A DNA stretch of 64,000 nt from Casuarina equisetifolia (GCA_028551475.1 CM052360.1:14930501-14994500); one strand, 5' to 3'. Shown: positions 21,156 to 34,506, counted from the first letter of the stretch. Translations and numbers: made by a program. The notes: generated from the sequence alone by a model not told the origin.

Positions 21156-22883
21156 TACCATAATATTCGTAGCAGGTGAACGACAGCTGGAAGGTCGCCA
21201 TCACCATTGCCCCAATCAAAATCTTGGTGTCGGATTTTGTTGGGTGCTTCTGCTCATTTGCATCTGGCTCTGCAAATATTCTTCGAGTGTAGCAGTTGTA
21301 TAGCATAACGCGTCTTATTCCTGCGCTGTCTACATGGATGGTCATTCGCCATAGCAAGACTATTAAAACGACAAACAGAAAAGAAATAACTATGTACCTA
21401 CTCCCACATTTCTCTTCATGTAATGTGGCAAAATCACAACTCGTAGCTCAATAACTTCTAGTAAGACTTTGTCAGAGCGCAAAATTGTGGGTCAAGAAGC
21501 TTACGCAAGAGGTCGGTGGTCCAAAAGCCGGCCTGTAGCAATAATAGAGTAAAGGATAAGTTGGGACAATCGAGATGAGTTCTAACTTTTTCAAACTCAT
21601 CAGGGAATATATCGACACCCTAATGATGTTTCGTAAATTGTTGAAAGTTTCTTAAGAATTCAAGATTTCTGTCTGCGTTACTTTTGTTTAGTGCTGCTAT
21701 CATAATCAGATTCACACTCTTTTATACGGAAAGATACAAAAAAAGGGTGCTAGACGCAGCTATGATCATTCCACCACCAACCAGCACTATCGAAGGAAAC
21801 CCATTTCTCTCAATCAATTGCTCACTCAAAAGAAAAAGTAAATAGTTAAAAGATATATGCACCCTCCTGCAATGGTTTTTCCACTGGAGATTGGGGATCC
21901 ATCTAAAGGGTTCTGAGTGCGAAATGAGATTGGACTGATTCTCAGGAAAGGGCAAGGTTGTCCTCAAATAGATATACATGATATCTTCCAGCATAAATCC
22001 AAAGAGATGTCGATACTAATCTGGCTTGTCACGTTATACATGTTTGCAAACAATCTGTACCATCGACAAGCGTCTGACCTGTCTGAAACCTAGGCATGTG
22101 CTCGTAGTAACAGAACCAGGGGTCTACTTAGCTGTATGCTCCATAGCAAGAACGACCAAATATCAGGCAATTTACAGGATACTCATCCCATTCTAAACCG
22201 GGGGGACAGTCCGCCTGACAACCTTAGTTGCTGCAGCGCCACTGCATTGCACAAACTCAAGTTATATAGGCCGACAGCTTTGGTAACATAAGACCGACAA
22301 TATTAAAGCTTTGCATTAAAAAATACAGGGTTCATTTGATTGGTTGTTTCTGCCAACAGATCCTAAACTTTTTTTTTAAGACAAGTGATTCCGAATGTAT
22401 ATTTCACAAGCCTATTTGCGAAGGCCCATTTACACCAGGGCCACCCCTATTTCGACGTTATTTGGATGGAAATTTTCTCCCTCCACTTTTCTCATGTCCC
22501 AAATAACGTTTTTATATGCTTGGAAGTCTAAGCCCGCTTTGTTAGTGTGGAGTTGCGGTTTCTTAAATGTATTGCGGTTTTTTAGTTGTTTTGCTTGAAA
22601 CAATTGTAATTATCGAGAACAATATTGAAGAAAAAAAAAAAAAAACCTACTTTTGGGCACCAACTCCTAGCCTATCCTGTCTTTTCTCTTGTCGTATTCT
22701 CTTCCAACTCCAGGTTGTGTTATTCGAATAAGCTCTCATGCCTAAAGATTTTTTTCAGTGAAGAATTAAAGAGTAAATCTGTGCCTTGTGAAGACTATTT
22801 CAAAGCAAACAGAATGGGTTTTTGAAGGAAGAATTTATATCAAAAATCCAATTCATTCACCCCTCCTCGGGCTACCAAAAATC
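21156..22883. other. No gene recognised
   Basis: Only short open frames with no recognisable similarity. Near 22849-22876 the plus strand reads CCAATTCATTCACCCCTCCTCGG followed by GCTACC. This resembles the reverse complement of the G-rich motif near the start of the solo LTRs, so a minus-strand LTR fragment may end here. Confidence 0.45.
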
Positions 22884-23673
22884 TGTTGAGAATAGACAAC
22901 TAGAAAACTGCAAAATCCTGCAAACGAAAAAACTATTTTCTGCAGAATCTGCACTTTGAGTACCGCAAATTGTTTGGCTTCTAACTAATTGCACACATTT
23001 CCAAATATCATGTAATTTAAGGTACTAATTCCTAACACGTATATGAATAAGTGGCAGCAAGAATTAGAGTAAAAGAAGGCATACAGATTTTACGTGGTTC
23101 GGCTAAATTCCCTACACCAACAGGCAAAACAGGGGAGTTCTATTTTACTGCAAAGCGGGAGAAATAAGTTCATACAATCCTTCCAAATCAATCTTCTACT
23201 CTTCCCAGGTCCCCAGTATACCCTTTAAACTTCACAAGAGTATATTTCAAACTTACAAATGGAAGAAAGTAACATAACAATTGTTCTTTTCAAGGTTGTA
23301 TATTTTCTGCAGCGAAATCCAATGGCCTGCAACCCTTTTTCTTACCCCCTTCTCTACTCTATACTGTTTTTGGAGTCCTCTCCGTCCTTTTAAACTACCA
23401 ACATCTTGCTTCTTAACATAGTCGGTGTCATTTTTTCTACCGCTTCAACCTAAACAGCCCAATTCTTTGAAAGTTAACTGCATAGATATTTCTGTTAATT
23501 GATGTACAAACATCTCTTCTAGTATTGACGGCACCTACTTGATAGCAATTCTAGCACTGACAACACCTACTTGATAGAAACTCTAGCACTGACAGCACCT
23601 GTTGCAACTCATTCTCAATGCTACAACAATAGCTTAGTAAATAAGTATGAAGATTATAAGCCAATTTACCACA
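22884..23673 (+). mobile_element. LTR-like repeat, probably a Copia solo LTR or fragment
   Basis: Starts near TGTTGAGAATAG and ends CAATTTACCACA. It contains TTTTACGTGGTTCGG at about 23090, a motif common in plant Copia LTRs. The part from about 23.13 kb onward matches 44.26-44.76 kb, and both copies stop matching at the same TTTACCACA, as expected for an LTR end. No target duplication was found, so the left boundary is uncertain. Confidence 0.6.
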
Positions 23674-24016
23674 ATTATTTACCTTAGCGAATAATCCACA
23701 ATATTCTTCTACTTGCAGTTTTTCTTCCACCGGTTGGCCTTTTAGCCAGACTTTTCAAGTTCAAACAATCTTTGAACTTAATGGTTGGGATCACCTTGAT
23801 CAACACGGTAGCTGGTTTATCAAGCGTAGACATTTCCTTGAGAAATGACGTCTTGGATAAAATGATACGTGATGTCTATATGAAGAAAAAATTAGCGCTG
23901 CCATTAATGATGGGTAGCACATCATTAATGTTGGGATAAATGAAGACAAAAAATGTCAACATTACCCATTAATGACGGGTCCCACACACACAAAAAAAAA
24001 ATCTAACATAAAATTT
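23674..24016. other. Short spacer, nothing recognised
   Basis: AT-rich sequence with two related CATTAATGATG-type segments near 23.90 and 23.97 kb. No coding signal. Confidence 0.5.
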
Positions 24017-24249
24017 TAAGAAAAGTAAACACATTTGAGGAATCAAAATTGAAGCATGAATCTTGGAAAAACTCTTGAGATTTTCTTGATTAAGAGAGGA
24101 AAAACCTAATTATATGATTTACATAAAAGGTGAATTACCCGACTATGACAAACCCAAAATAGAATAAACTAACATACATAGGCCTAATAACATACATGGC
24201 CCAATCCAATAATAAAAGAATAATACAACACAAATACAACACAACTTAG
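24017..24249 (-). repeat. 3' LTR of the minus-strand Copia
   Basis: Direct repeat of 34507-34759. Shared stretches include TTTTCTTGATTAAGAGAGGA, AATTACCC and CCAATCCAATAATAAAAG. It lies just beyond the RNase H C-terminus, with purine-rich sequence before it on the minus strand. Both copies have TAAG at one edge and CTTA at the other (plus strand) rather than the usual TG/CA. Confidence 0.75.
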
Positions 24250-24269
24250 TAACCTCTTTCAAGCTAGTG

Positions 24270-25830
24270 ATTTATACAAATTAAATACACCAAACTTGCA
24301 AAGAAGATAACTATGTTGTTGATTGCATAAAATTTTAGTTAACAAATTTGTCAGTTGCTCATGGGTGCAAATGCTATGTGTCTGAATTAAACCCCTTTAT
24401 TGCTTTTCTTGAATGAAATGACAGTCAATCTTAATATGTTTTGTGCATTTATGAAAAATAGGATTGTTCATAATGTGAATTATTGCTTTGTTGTCATAGT
24501 ACAAAGAGATAGGCCAAAGAACAATCACTTATAAGTCACCAAGAAACCCATGCAACCAAACAATTTTGCAAACAACTCTTGACATGGCTTGATACTCTAC
24601 CTCAAATGATGATTAGGAAACCATAACTTGCTTCTTTGTCTTCCAAGAAATCAAGGAATATCCTAACTCGATCCAAAAATTGATGAAAGAACAACGTGAC
24701 AAGGGACAAATTCCCAATCAAAATCACAAAAACCAATCAGCTAAAATTCCTTTTTTGAATGTATGAAGATCCCTAATCCCAAAGTACCCTTCAAGTATTT
24801 ACCAACTTTTATGGCCATATCTATGTGTGAAGTTTTCAAAGAATATATAAACTAGTTGAGTATTCGAACAAAATAGATGATGTTTGGTAAAGTATGGGTA
24901 GGATTAGATCAAACATCCAAAAAATCATTGATATGGAGTTAGATATGTTAATGAAGGGTCATTAATAGGAACTAGGGCACTAGCATCATATTCCAAAGAA
25001 GTAATCTTCATATTTTGATTCATGGGAATCTTACATGGCCGAGCTACAGAGAGTCCAACTTCAAAAAATAACTCCAATGCATATTTGTGTTGACTAAGGC
25101 AAATATTGCTCTTTAACTGAGCAATCTTAACCCTAAGAAAAAATTTGACCTATCCAAAATCCTTCATGTGAAATCTAGAGCAAAGTTGAGGCCTTAGTTA
25201 AGCAATAGCCTTCTCACTGTTGTTATTGAAAAGCATATCATTAACATAGATCAAAATAGTAATGATAGTGGATCTACACTGAAGTGTAAACATAACATAA
25301 TCATACCAAGATTGCTTAAAACCATATTTAAGAAAAGCAATAGTAAATTCAGCATACCAGTGTCGTGAAGCCTACTTAAGCCTATATATGAACTTAGGTA
25401 GATAACAAACTTTCGGTTGACCTATGGTGGAAGTCTAAATCCTAGCAGGTAAAAACATATATACTTCGTCATGCAAGTATTTATGGAGAAATGCATTATG
25501 AACATCCATCTAGTGAGATGGATAAAGAAACATGAAGGCCAAGGCTATGATATATTTAAGAATCATCATCTTGGCCATAGGAGAAAAGGTCTCCTCATAA
25601 CTAATCCCACATCCTTGAGTGAAGCACTTGGCCATAAGTTGAGCTTTATATCTCTCCATGGATCGATCTATATGATAGTTCACCTTGTAAACCCATTTAC
25701 ATCCAATTGGCTTACAACCTAGAGGCAAGTCAGTCAACTTACATGTATGATTTGTCTTTAATGCATGGAGTTCACTAGCCATAGCATCCACCCACTTGGA
25801 ATCCCAAGCAACCTTATAATAATAAAGTGG
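24270..25830 (-). pseudogene. Copia reverse transcriptase and RNase H, inactive
   Basis: The minus strand reads GCKWVYKVNYHIDRSMERYK and ETFSPMAK near 25.6 kb. The catalytic loop is ILIYVNDML near 25.24 kb, where the second position of the YVDD box is Asn, so the active site is damaged. RNase H follows with SLYYDNKAIIHI, TKHIKIDCHFIQE and LTNLLTKIL near 24.5-24.3 kb. Several stops are present. Confidence 0.85.
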
Positions 25831-26233
25831 CTCTTTAATGGTAGAAATGGAGGCAATAAAAGTTCAATCTATGGGAGATAATTGCCAATAGTCATAAATT
25901 GTGAAATGGAGTATAAGATGTCTTGAGGATCCAGTGATTGATTTCCATTAGGGTTAGAGGCTACAGAATTTCAATGATAATCTTGAGTCCAAATGAAAGG
26001 TTTGGATGCATGTTGGAAATGTCTAACAGTAAGGCTAATGATGACTAGCACCACCGCAAAAGATGAACCCATAGTAGGTGAATTCATATACTCAACAATT
26101 AATGATAGAAAAGGAGGAGAATATACATGTGGTAAATAAGGTGGGGACTCGACAGGGACAATTAAGGAAGAAGAAATATCAGGAATGGCAGGCTTAGAAG
26201 CTAGCAATATAGGAGGATGCTCATCAGAATCAT

Positions 26234-28790
26234 TCACACACTAGATGGAATATGGATTGAGATCCAAAGGAACAAAGATGTGTAGAGCTGAGTGAAGGAA
26301 ATAACTAATTCATGAAACACAACATCTGGGACAACAAAAAAGGTGCAAGTGGTAAGGTCAAAAACATGATAACCTTTTTGGGATAAAGGGTATCCCATAA
26401 ACACACATGGTTTGACAAGGAGTGCAAATTTATCCCCACATAGAGTGACTGTAACATAACACAAACACCCAAAAACCTTGAGATGTGATATACATGGAGA
26501 TTTACCAAAAAGAATGTCAAAGGAAGTTTCTCATCAAGGACTAGTGTAGGGAGACGGTTAATGATATAGGTAGTAGTCAAGACACACTCTCTAATAAAAT
26601 GATTAAGAATATTAGCCTAAAAACATAAAGGTCACACCATATCAAGGATATGTTGATGTTTACGTTCAATTATACCATTTTACTGTGGGATATGTGTTGG
26701 AAAATTAGGGTTTTGTTATGACAAAATGTATTTATGAATATATTTCTTGAAATATGTTTTTCATAAGTGCAAAAGAAAACCATAGGAAGTAAAAAGTGTA
26801 CAAACTATAATATCAATTAATGATGTTATAAAATAACTAGATTCCTACATTTCTTGATATAATATTACTATATAGTGCTATTAAGAAATGATTTATTTAA
26901 TTTCATTATATAATGTCTTAAGAATAAGGCTTACTAAAATGAAGTTAAATATGTCATATATTGTGATTAAGAAAAAATGATACTTGCTCTTGCTTAGATG
27001 AAGGCATGAAGTATTTGGTTCTATTTTTAGAGTAAACTTTAATTCTATCAAGAACTTATATTACATCATTCTTGGCCTGATATTACTCTTGGCCTGCTAT
27101 CATTCTCGGCTTGATATTGCTTTTAGCTTGCTGTCATTCAGTATTACCCTGGGCCCGTTTCATGGCTTGCTTATCTATCCATCAAATAAGTGAGCCCAGC
27201 TTGTGTCAAATGAAACTCACCATTTCATTTAGACAACATCTCACTTATTCAAACCCAATACCTTGAGCATACAATCGACAACTGAAGAAATGAAGGAGAG
27301 AGAAAGATGGAGGAACAGCGTCACTGGTGACCGAATCCTTAACGAAAGGATTTATGAGAAAATTGGCGTCAAAACGATCGGATTTGTGACTTAGAAGGAA
27401 AATGTGAAGCTGATTTGAAGGCTGATTCACTGTTCTAATGGGAAGAAAGCTTCATTATTGAGGTTTAAACGTATGAAACCCTAGCTCTAATTTTTCTATT
27501 TAAGAAAAGCTAATCTATGAAGAAGGGTTTGACACAGACGATTATCTAAAGTTCTCTTTGAGTGAAGAATTGATTATTGAGCTCATCTTTTGATCATTCA
27601 ACCTTATACACTTTCGGTGAAGTACAAGATTACGGTGATACTGTGATTAAATAATTTTTCATTCAGATATATCATCAATTGTATCTTGTATAACTTTGTT
27701 TATGTGTTGATTTCATTAAAAATATTTATTGCACATAAACATTGGAAGGAATTCAAAACCCTAATTTATTTCAATTTAGGGTTTTTGTGATAAGAGCTTT
27801 GAGTTATTATATTTACATCAAAACAGCTCCTTTAGGTTACAAAATCCCACAACTTGTTATATTATTTGGGATTTGTAATTGAATTATGATCTTTTGATCA
27901 TATTGTGTAACATTGTACAAGAATTCCTTGAGTAGGAATTGTTTGAATTAGGGAGAATGTTTTCTCCTAATTTGGTTGAGTAAAGGAGATTTCAATCGGT
28001 TTGATTAAAGGAGAATAGGATAGACATAGAACTCAAGGATTAAGTGCCAAACCACTGTGGTAAATTTAGTGCTAGTCTCTTTGCTATTGATCTAAATATC
28101 TTCTAATATTTGCTGCCTCTTATTCTATCAATTATTTATTGCTAACCTACCAGATTATTTGATACATATAAGTGTGAAGATATTCTAGATAACGTGGTGT
28201 TTGACTTAGAAGTAAAGCATCATTTGTTTGAAATTTGTTCACTTTATTGATGTCATTTGTGTGACTTATTTATAGAATTGGATTGAGCATTAAGAAAAAT
28301 AATAGTATCCTATTGTTGGTTATAACAATTCAACCCTCCTTGTTAAGCCATAAAATCCAATAGTATGGACACATGAACTCTCATGGTGAACCCCACAAAG
28401 CTAAAGGAAAGATATACACTCATGACTAAAGAACTCAAATCCATTGTCAGAGCACAACCTATGAATACAAGTATGAAACTAGGTCTTTACCATAGTAAAG
28501 ATGGAACACAAGAAATGCAATGCTTGACTTTTGTATCTCATGAGATACATTCAAGTTCTACATGAGAAATCATCAACAATGGTTAAAAAATAATGTAAGC
28601 CATCGTGATTTGGGTTCTGATATGGACCCCATATGTCACATGAACCAACTCAAAGGTAAAGTTTGTACCAAAAGTACAAGATGTATATGGAAGGCGAGTT
28701 TGCTTTACCGAAGGACAAGCTAGATAAAAAATGTTAGGAAATATAAAACAAGAAAAGTGACCAAAGTGACAATGCCATAACATCTATTTA
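26234..28790 (-). pseudogene. Copia integrase, split by a solo LTR
   Basis: Right of the insertion the minus strand reads LWHCHFGHFS (the pre-integrase block), FELVHV and CSDNGFEFF. Left of it, it resumes with NGIIERKHQHIL, TTYIINRLPTLVLDEKLPL and CVFMGYPLSQKGYHVFDL. The solo LTR lies between the DNG-x-EFF block and the PQ-x-NG block, within the DDE core. Stops also occur outside the insertion. Confidence 0.85.
26695..28362 (-). mobile_element. Solo LTR, copy 2 of the local family
   Basis: A 1668-bp element. On the minus strand it starts TATTGGATTTTATGGCTTAA and ends TTTTCCAACA. Target duplications are ATATG (26690-26694) and GTATG (28363-28367), one mismatch. It carries the AAGGAGGGTTGAATTG motif near its start and an internal set of about 19-bp repeats near 27.07-27.14 kb. 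It has no internal coding region, and it interrupts the Copia integrase reading. Confidence 0.9.
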
Positions 28791-29359
28791 TTACTTAAAA
28801 TATTGTTCTTAAACATAATATTTTTACGCATATTAGCTCTCTTAATTATAGAAAAAATATCAGTTGTGGCATCCGTTAAAGACACTAAATGATATAAATG
28901 ACGCTTAACCCTGCCCGGCCCTAGTGTTGTCTTAATTAAACAATCCTATAAGAAACAAAAATGTGAATACAAGGTGACTTCATAAGAATTGTCAAAGGTA
29001 AATTTGGCAATGAATAAAAGCTTACATTTTAAAAAAGACACTTATAAGATCTTATAGAGTATGACAAAAGAAAAAAATACAAACAACCCCAATATGAGTG
29101 ACAACCACATTACTATATTAGGCAATTTGACCCAAATGAGGTTTGATGTGTATGATCTAATGTTTTCCATGTACATAAGATCAGACATAATGCGGTCACT
29201 CACCCTTAAATCAATGAGCCAATCATATAAAGATGAAGTTTACAACAAAGAGACTGAAACTTCAAAGTTTGCCATGGGCTTAGTAGGCCCAAAGTGATTG
29301 AAAAGGTGAACCACCTACTGCTACTACTCAAGTGTGAGGGTCTAGCCAGTAAGGGCAGC

Positions 29360-30420
29360 TTGTTACACTAGTACTACACTATTTATAGAAGGTGAAGGTT
29401 GATTATCAAATTCAACACTAACTACATGTGCCAAACTAGTGTTGTCTCCTTTCTTCTTTTGATTTTTTGGCCTATTAGGAAACCCAATCAGCTGAAAACA
29501 CTTGTCCTTGGTGTGTCTTGGCCGATGACAATACTCATAGAAAGGCTTCAACCTTTCTTGTCCAAATCCAACCCTAGAGGATTTTCTCAAATTACCAACC
29601 ACAAAAGAATGATTGTCCCGCCAACTAGTCCTAAAGCCCCCTCCAAAGAACATGGGGGTTTGTACAATAAAGGCAGATAAATTGCTCATCCCATTATCAA
29701 CTTATAAACTGCATTAATGTTCCTCATCAATAACCAACAAGAAGACTTCATCAAGGGATGGAATAGGGCTGCATGAAGTGATGTTGCTCATCACTATAGC
29801 ATACATAAACTAAAGTCCAAGAAGAAAATGAATAACCCATCTAAATTCTCTCTTGGTTGCCAATAAAGCTAGGAAATCACAAATAAGTTATTACACTTGC
29901 ACTTGATTGTCAACAAACACTTATCCAATTTTGCCCAAAGATTAAAAAGTTGAAAAAAATAATTGGCAACAGACTCATCTGGCTGCTGCTTAACCTTTCC
30001 AATTTGTTGTTCCAAATCATACCAACAAGTACCAAGAACTTTAGAATACTATGTCTCTAACATTTTCTAAGTAACATAAGCAGTAGAGCATAGAGAAATA
30101 GTGTTCCCTATCTCTAAAGAGACAAAGTTCATCAACTAAGAAAACACAACCAGGTTACATTTTTCTTAAAGATTTTCACACTAGTCATTATTAGTAGGTT
30201 TTGGCAACTTTTCATCCATGAAATCAAGTTTGTCCTTTGAACTAAGTGTAATAAGCATCTTGTATCTCCAAGAGAAATAATCAACAGATCCCGTGAAGAG
30301 TTAAGGGACTAGAATGGTAGTAGAGACATCACTAGCGGCAAGAAACAATGAATCTAACATATATGCAAGATTTTTGACCTTGAAAGACTCAAATTGCCCA
30401 CTCATCATGTCAAAAATGAC
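29360..30420 (-). pseudogene. Copia gag with degenerate zinc knuckle
   Basis: Begins MSGQFESFKVKNLAYMLDS on the minus strand and shows the helical gag pattern (KVLGTCWYDLEQQIG, then LWAKLDKCL). The knuckle near 29.55-29.50 kb reads FYEYCHRPRHTKDKC. The expected first cysteine is replaced by an aromatic residue, so zinc binding is probably lost. Stops are present. Confidence 0.75.
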
Positions 30421-30565
30421 CAACGAAAGGGATAGTAGTGGCAGCGACAAAAATTAGATCTTTGCCAAAGTACTTAACCCGAGTCATCTAATCAAGTAGG
30501 GATCCAATTAAAGGATCCAAACTCATTTAACCGAATAAGAGCCCCATACTCGATTCAAAATGTGT

Positions 30566-30780
30566 GTTTAGACTGTTTAATAAAACGATGCATGTCAAAT
30601 GTTTAGTAAAACAGTGCGGGTAGGCCTAGCGGTCAAAACATGCGTTTAGACCATTTAATGAAATGATGTGCATTGAAGGTTAAGTAAAATGGTGTAGGTT
30701 GATTGAGTGATCAAAATGCATGTTTAGATTGTTTAATGAAACAATGTACATCAAAGGTTAAGTAAAACAGTGTGTTTAGA
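30566..30780. repeat. 78-bp tandem repeat, about 2.7 copies
   Basis: Units begin GTTTAGACTG (30566), GTTTAGACCA (30644) and GTTTAGATTG (30722). Each contains TTTAATRAAAYRATG and GTAAAA-GTG segments. The units have diverged by substitutions. The array lies between the gag of the minus Copia and the start of the plus Copia. Confidence 0.85.
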
Positions 30781-30920
30781 GCTCATAAGAAAGCGAGTTG
30801 CAAACTAGGTTATGCAAATGGGTAGACCTAACTATATGACTTGAAAAACAAGAAGAACAATGTGTTTAGGCAGGAGACAACCAAGGGCAAAAAAGTAGTT
30901 TCACTCGTAAACTCTTGACA

Positions 30921-33900
30921 TGGTATCAAGAGCCATTCTATCATTGTGTTTTGCTTCTACTCTCATTTGTTAACCTTTTTTTCTCCCCAATTTTTTTTCA
31001 CCCACAATGTCAGCACCCCTTTCTTCCCATGCTTTTCCTTTTGACCCCGACGCCCCTACCTCCGTTTAGGATGTCACTCACCTCTAGGAATCAACCCCTT
31101 CGTTTGTCACTAAGTAGCTTTTTTTACCTTCATTTGTGAGATCCTTTGCTGCAAGACTATAACCTATTTTTTCAAAGACCAAATGATTTGTTTCCATCTC
31201 TAGCTCTTTTGTTTGGCCTTCTTTTGGCCAATTTGGCTCGACCCAGCCCATTTCTTGCATTTTATGGCCTTCCTATGGCAGTCTTATAGGCTTTTCCCAA
31301 CCTATTTTTGCCATCCCTGAGCCCCACCTATTTGTTTTGGATGCCCCCATTGGCTCCTTTTCAACTGAGCTCGCTCACCTTGTTATAGGCCCCCACTTGC
31401 AATCTCCTCTCAATTGCTTGGTCTCTGTTAGGCCACAAGTTGAGCCCGTCTCTATTGGGTCATCCCCTAAGCTACCTTTTTAGACCTTAGCCATTCATGC
31501 TGGCCCTACCCAATTTTTCTAGGTCAATCAGGCTATACCCAATCAGGCATGACAGGTCAATCAGGTCTCAAGCAAAATCTTACCCAATTTTTTTGCCCTT
31601 TTCTCCCCCTTCCCCTAGCCCCATAAAACCTAGCGATCTACTCTATCTTGTAGTTTTTAATGGCCTCAAGTTATGTTTGATTGTTTCCTCTCTCACCAAC
31701 GCCTAGTTTGCCACCTAGGCTCACAATCTATGTCGCGCCCTTGTCACCAAGGACAAAGAGGGGTTCATCAACAGCACAGTGTCTCTTCCTATTAACAATT
31801 GCCTTGCCCGCTAATGAAGGAAGTGCTCCCAACTTGTCTGGACGTGAATTGGGAATTGTATCTCACCATAAGCTACCGTTGGACTACAACCAACTAACGA
31901 TGCCAAACTCCTCTGGGATGCAATCCATGAGATGAATGGCCGTATTGATCGCATCCGCTACTTCCAACTCCATCAAGCCTTTTCAGAGTTAAAACAAGCA
32001 AATCTCTTTGTCCCTGTCATTTTCAACTGCTTTGTTGTCCTCTACAATGATCTCAACACGGTGAAGGAAACCCTTCATGGTCTTGATTCCACCCTTCAGT
32101 AATTATGGCAAATTAAGGAGGAGTGTGTGACCCATTTTCTCCACCTCCTCAATGATTCCTACTCCAACTTTTGGTCGTAGATCCTCAACATGGATCCAAA
32201 CCATTCTTTTCGCAGGCTATTCCACCTTGTAGTTCAGGAAAAGAATTAGAGATTCACCTCGGTAGTGTACCTTTGTGTCGGTGAGCATGTCCTCCTCATT
32301 ACTCGCACGACACCAATGCAAAAAACAAGTGCCTATTACGTGCATGTCTCTCATGCAAATGCACTAGGGCTCACAATCCACTATGCGCCTCTTGCCTCAA
32401 CGAATGGCTCAAATGGTGTCTCCAAATCGCATAGCCCAACTTCACTCTTAGACGTGATCTCATTCGATGGCCCATATATGTCCTTTTCCGCACCTCCATC
32501 TAATGGTTTTCCTGAGGCGTCCACTGCACCTGTGGTTAAAAGTCCCTCTAGTCGTCATGGATTTGGTTCTTCATGCTGATCCAACGACCAAAGTTAATCT
32601 CGTGGGTGATCTAATGGTTTATTTTGTGATCTTTACATAAAAAAAAATCATGATTGTGAACATTGTTGGCAATTGCATCGAAAACCAACTGGTAAAGCCT
32701 CGGATAGGCAGGAAGCCCAATCTTATACTGTGACCCTTGCTCCTTAAGGCTTGACCCATGGGCCCCTCACCAAGGCCTAACTTAACCAGATCATCCAGGC
32801 TTTCAACTGGCTGGGCTAACCAAGAAGATCGCCAATTTTGCAGGTACTTCTTATTGCTTTATAAAATCCATTTCAATCTCTGATTGGCTTATTGATTCAA
32901 GTGCTAATTACCACATTATTTGCAACCATAAATTTTTTTCTAAAATTTCTAATTATCATCCCTTCACATTTGTCCCCACTAGAAACATCACTTTTGTCAC
33001 CAAAATTGGCAATGTCCAATTCAATATTTATTTTATTCTAAAAAATGTCCTCTATGTCCCTAAATTCTAATTTAACTTTATTTTCGTTTCTAAAGCTTGT
33101 GTGAGCAATAATTTTTGGGTAATTTTGGATTCTAATTTTTGTTTCTTTCAAGCCCGTTCGACTAGCAAACTAATGGGCTTAGGTACTGCTCAATATGGCC
33201 TTTACTTTTGGCTTTCCCTTCGATCAAAATTTATTTTATCTTTTTGTATTGTTCCTAATATGGGCCTTTTTTGTAATGCTTCTCTCAATAATAAAATTTT
33301 GCTTTTTCACCAATGGTTGGGTCATGGTGCTTCCTATCATTTCCTCAGTGCCTTATTTGTTTGTTAACAAAACAATCCCGCACTCCCTTTCCCATTAGTG
33401 CTTCTCATGCACCTTCCCTCTTCTCCCTCCTCCACATTGACATTTAGGAACCCCATCATACACCTCATCATGATGGATCCCATTTCTTCTTCACCCTTGT
33501 TAATGACTATTCCCATGGAACTTGGGTTTTCCTAATGTAATCCAAATCTCAAGTTCTTTCTCATCTCACTCAGTTTTTTTCTCTCATTCACACTCAATTT
33601 CACACATATGTCCAACATGTTTGCATTGATAACGCATGTGAGTTTTTTAACCATGATTGCTTTGCTTTCTTCTCTGCTCATGGCATTCTTCATGAGATCT
33701 CATACACAGACACTCCTTAACAAAATGGTGTAGTTAAATGTAAACACCACCACCTTCTTGAAGTCGCTAAGGCCTTTAAGTACTAAGCTTTTATTCTTGA
33801 AAATTTTTTAGGCAATTGTGTAGTTCCTACAACTTACTTGATCAATAGAATACCTTCTTGGGTTTTGAATGGGAAGACTCCTTTCGAGCTATTCTTTGAC

Positions 33901-34200
33901 AAACGTCTAGATATCAGTCATCTTCGAGCCTTCGATTGCCTTTGTTTTGCCACTACAATGGGACATCGAGACAAGTTGGGTCCTCGAGCCACTTGCTGCA
34001 TCTTCATGGGTTACCTTTCTCTCCAAAAAGGGTATCATGTATATGACCCCACTACAGGTACCTTTTTTATCAGTTGTGATGTTATCTTCCATGAGGATGT
34101 GTTTCCTTTTCAGACTACTTCTCCTTCGAATGGGCCTTTTGCACCGCCTCCTTATGCTTGACCATTCTTGGCTAACGACTTTATTACCTCACCACCACCC
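30921..34200 (+). mobile_element. Truncated Ty1/Copia element, plus strand
   Basis: Begins with a tRNA-Met-type primer-binding site, TGGTATCAAGAGCC, at 30921. The domains follow in order: gag (31.0-32.6 kb), zinc knuckle near 32.63 kb (CDLYIKKNHDCEHC, with Tyr at the second Cys position), protease (SDWLIDSSANYHI near 32.88 kb) and integrase (33.3-34.13 kb). It stops before any reverse transcriptase. All frames contain stops. It lies head-on to the Copia element around it. Confidence 0.8.
33300..34161 (+). pseudogene. Copia integrase remnant, plus strand
   Basis: Plus-strand readings include FHQWLGHGA, HIDIXEPHH, DNACEFFNHDC and QNGVVKCKHHHLLEVAK. An open segment from 33838 follows with LINRIPSWVLNGKTPFELF, FMGYLSLQKGYHVYDPTTG and VIFHEDVFPF. 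The last part matches the post-integrase region of the minus-strand Copia at 26.2-26.5 kb, so the two elements belong to related families. Confidence 0.85.
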
Positions 34201-34487
34201 ATGGTTCTCCTTGAACCCTAAGACAAAATGCGCCGTTTTGAACAGTGGTTGTGATCCCAAAAGAAATCACAGCAGAAGACAGTGATGGTGACCAACAATC
34301 AAATGGGAAAAAAATTAGGCCAAAAAGGGATCTAAAAACACAACAAAAGAACAAGATCAAGACATAGATCTATTATATGAACAATGAATCAAGAGACAAA
34401 GTACTACCTTGGCTCTAAATAAGTAGAGGACAAAAAATAAAACAAAGAACAAGGAAAAACATACCAAATTTGGCATGGAATCCTCAA

Positions 34488-34504
34488 GCTAGCCCTCGAT
34501 ACCA
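34488..34504 (-). promoter_or_regulatory. Primer-binding site of the minus-strand Copia
   Basis: On the minus strand TGGTATCGAGGGCTAGC lies 2 nt inside the 5' LTR. It resembles the initiator-Met tRNA complement TGGTATCAGAGC. It supports the LTR boundary and the orientation. Confidence 0.7.
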
Positions 34505-34506
34505 TC

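Noticed and set aside
22037..22240. Minus-strand cysteine-containing reading (CPPGLEWDEYPVNC and onward)
   Set aside because: It is short, has an in-frame stop in the middle, and lacks splice support or a recognised family. Chance is the simplest explanation.
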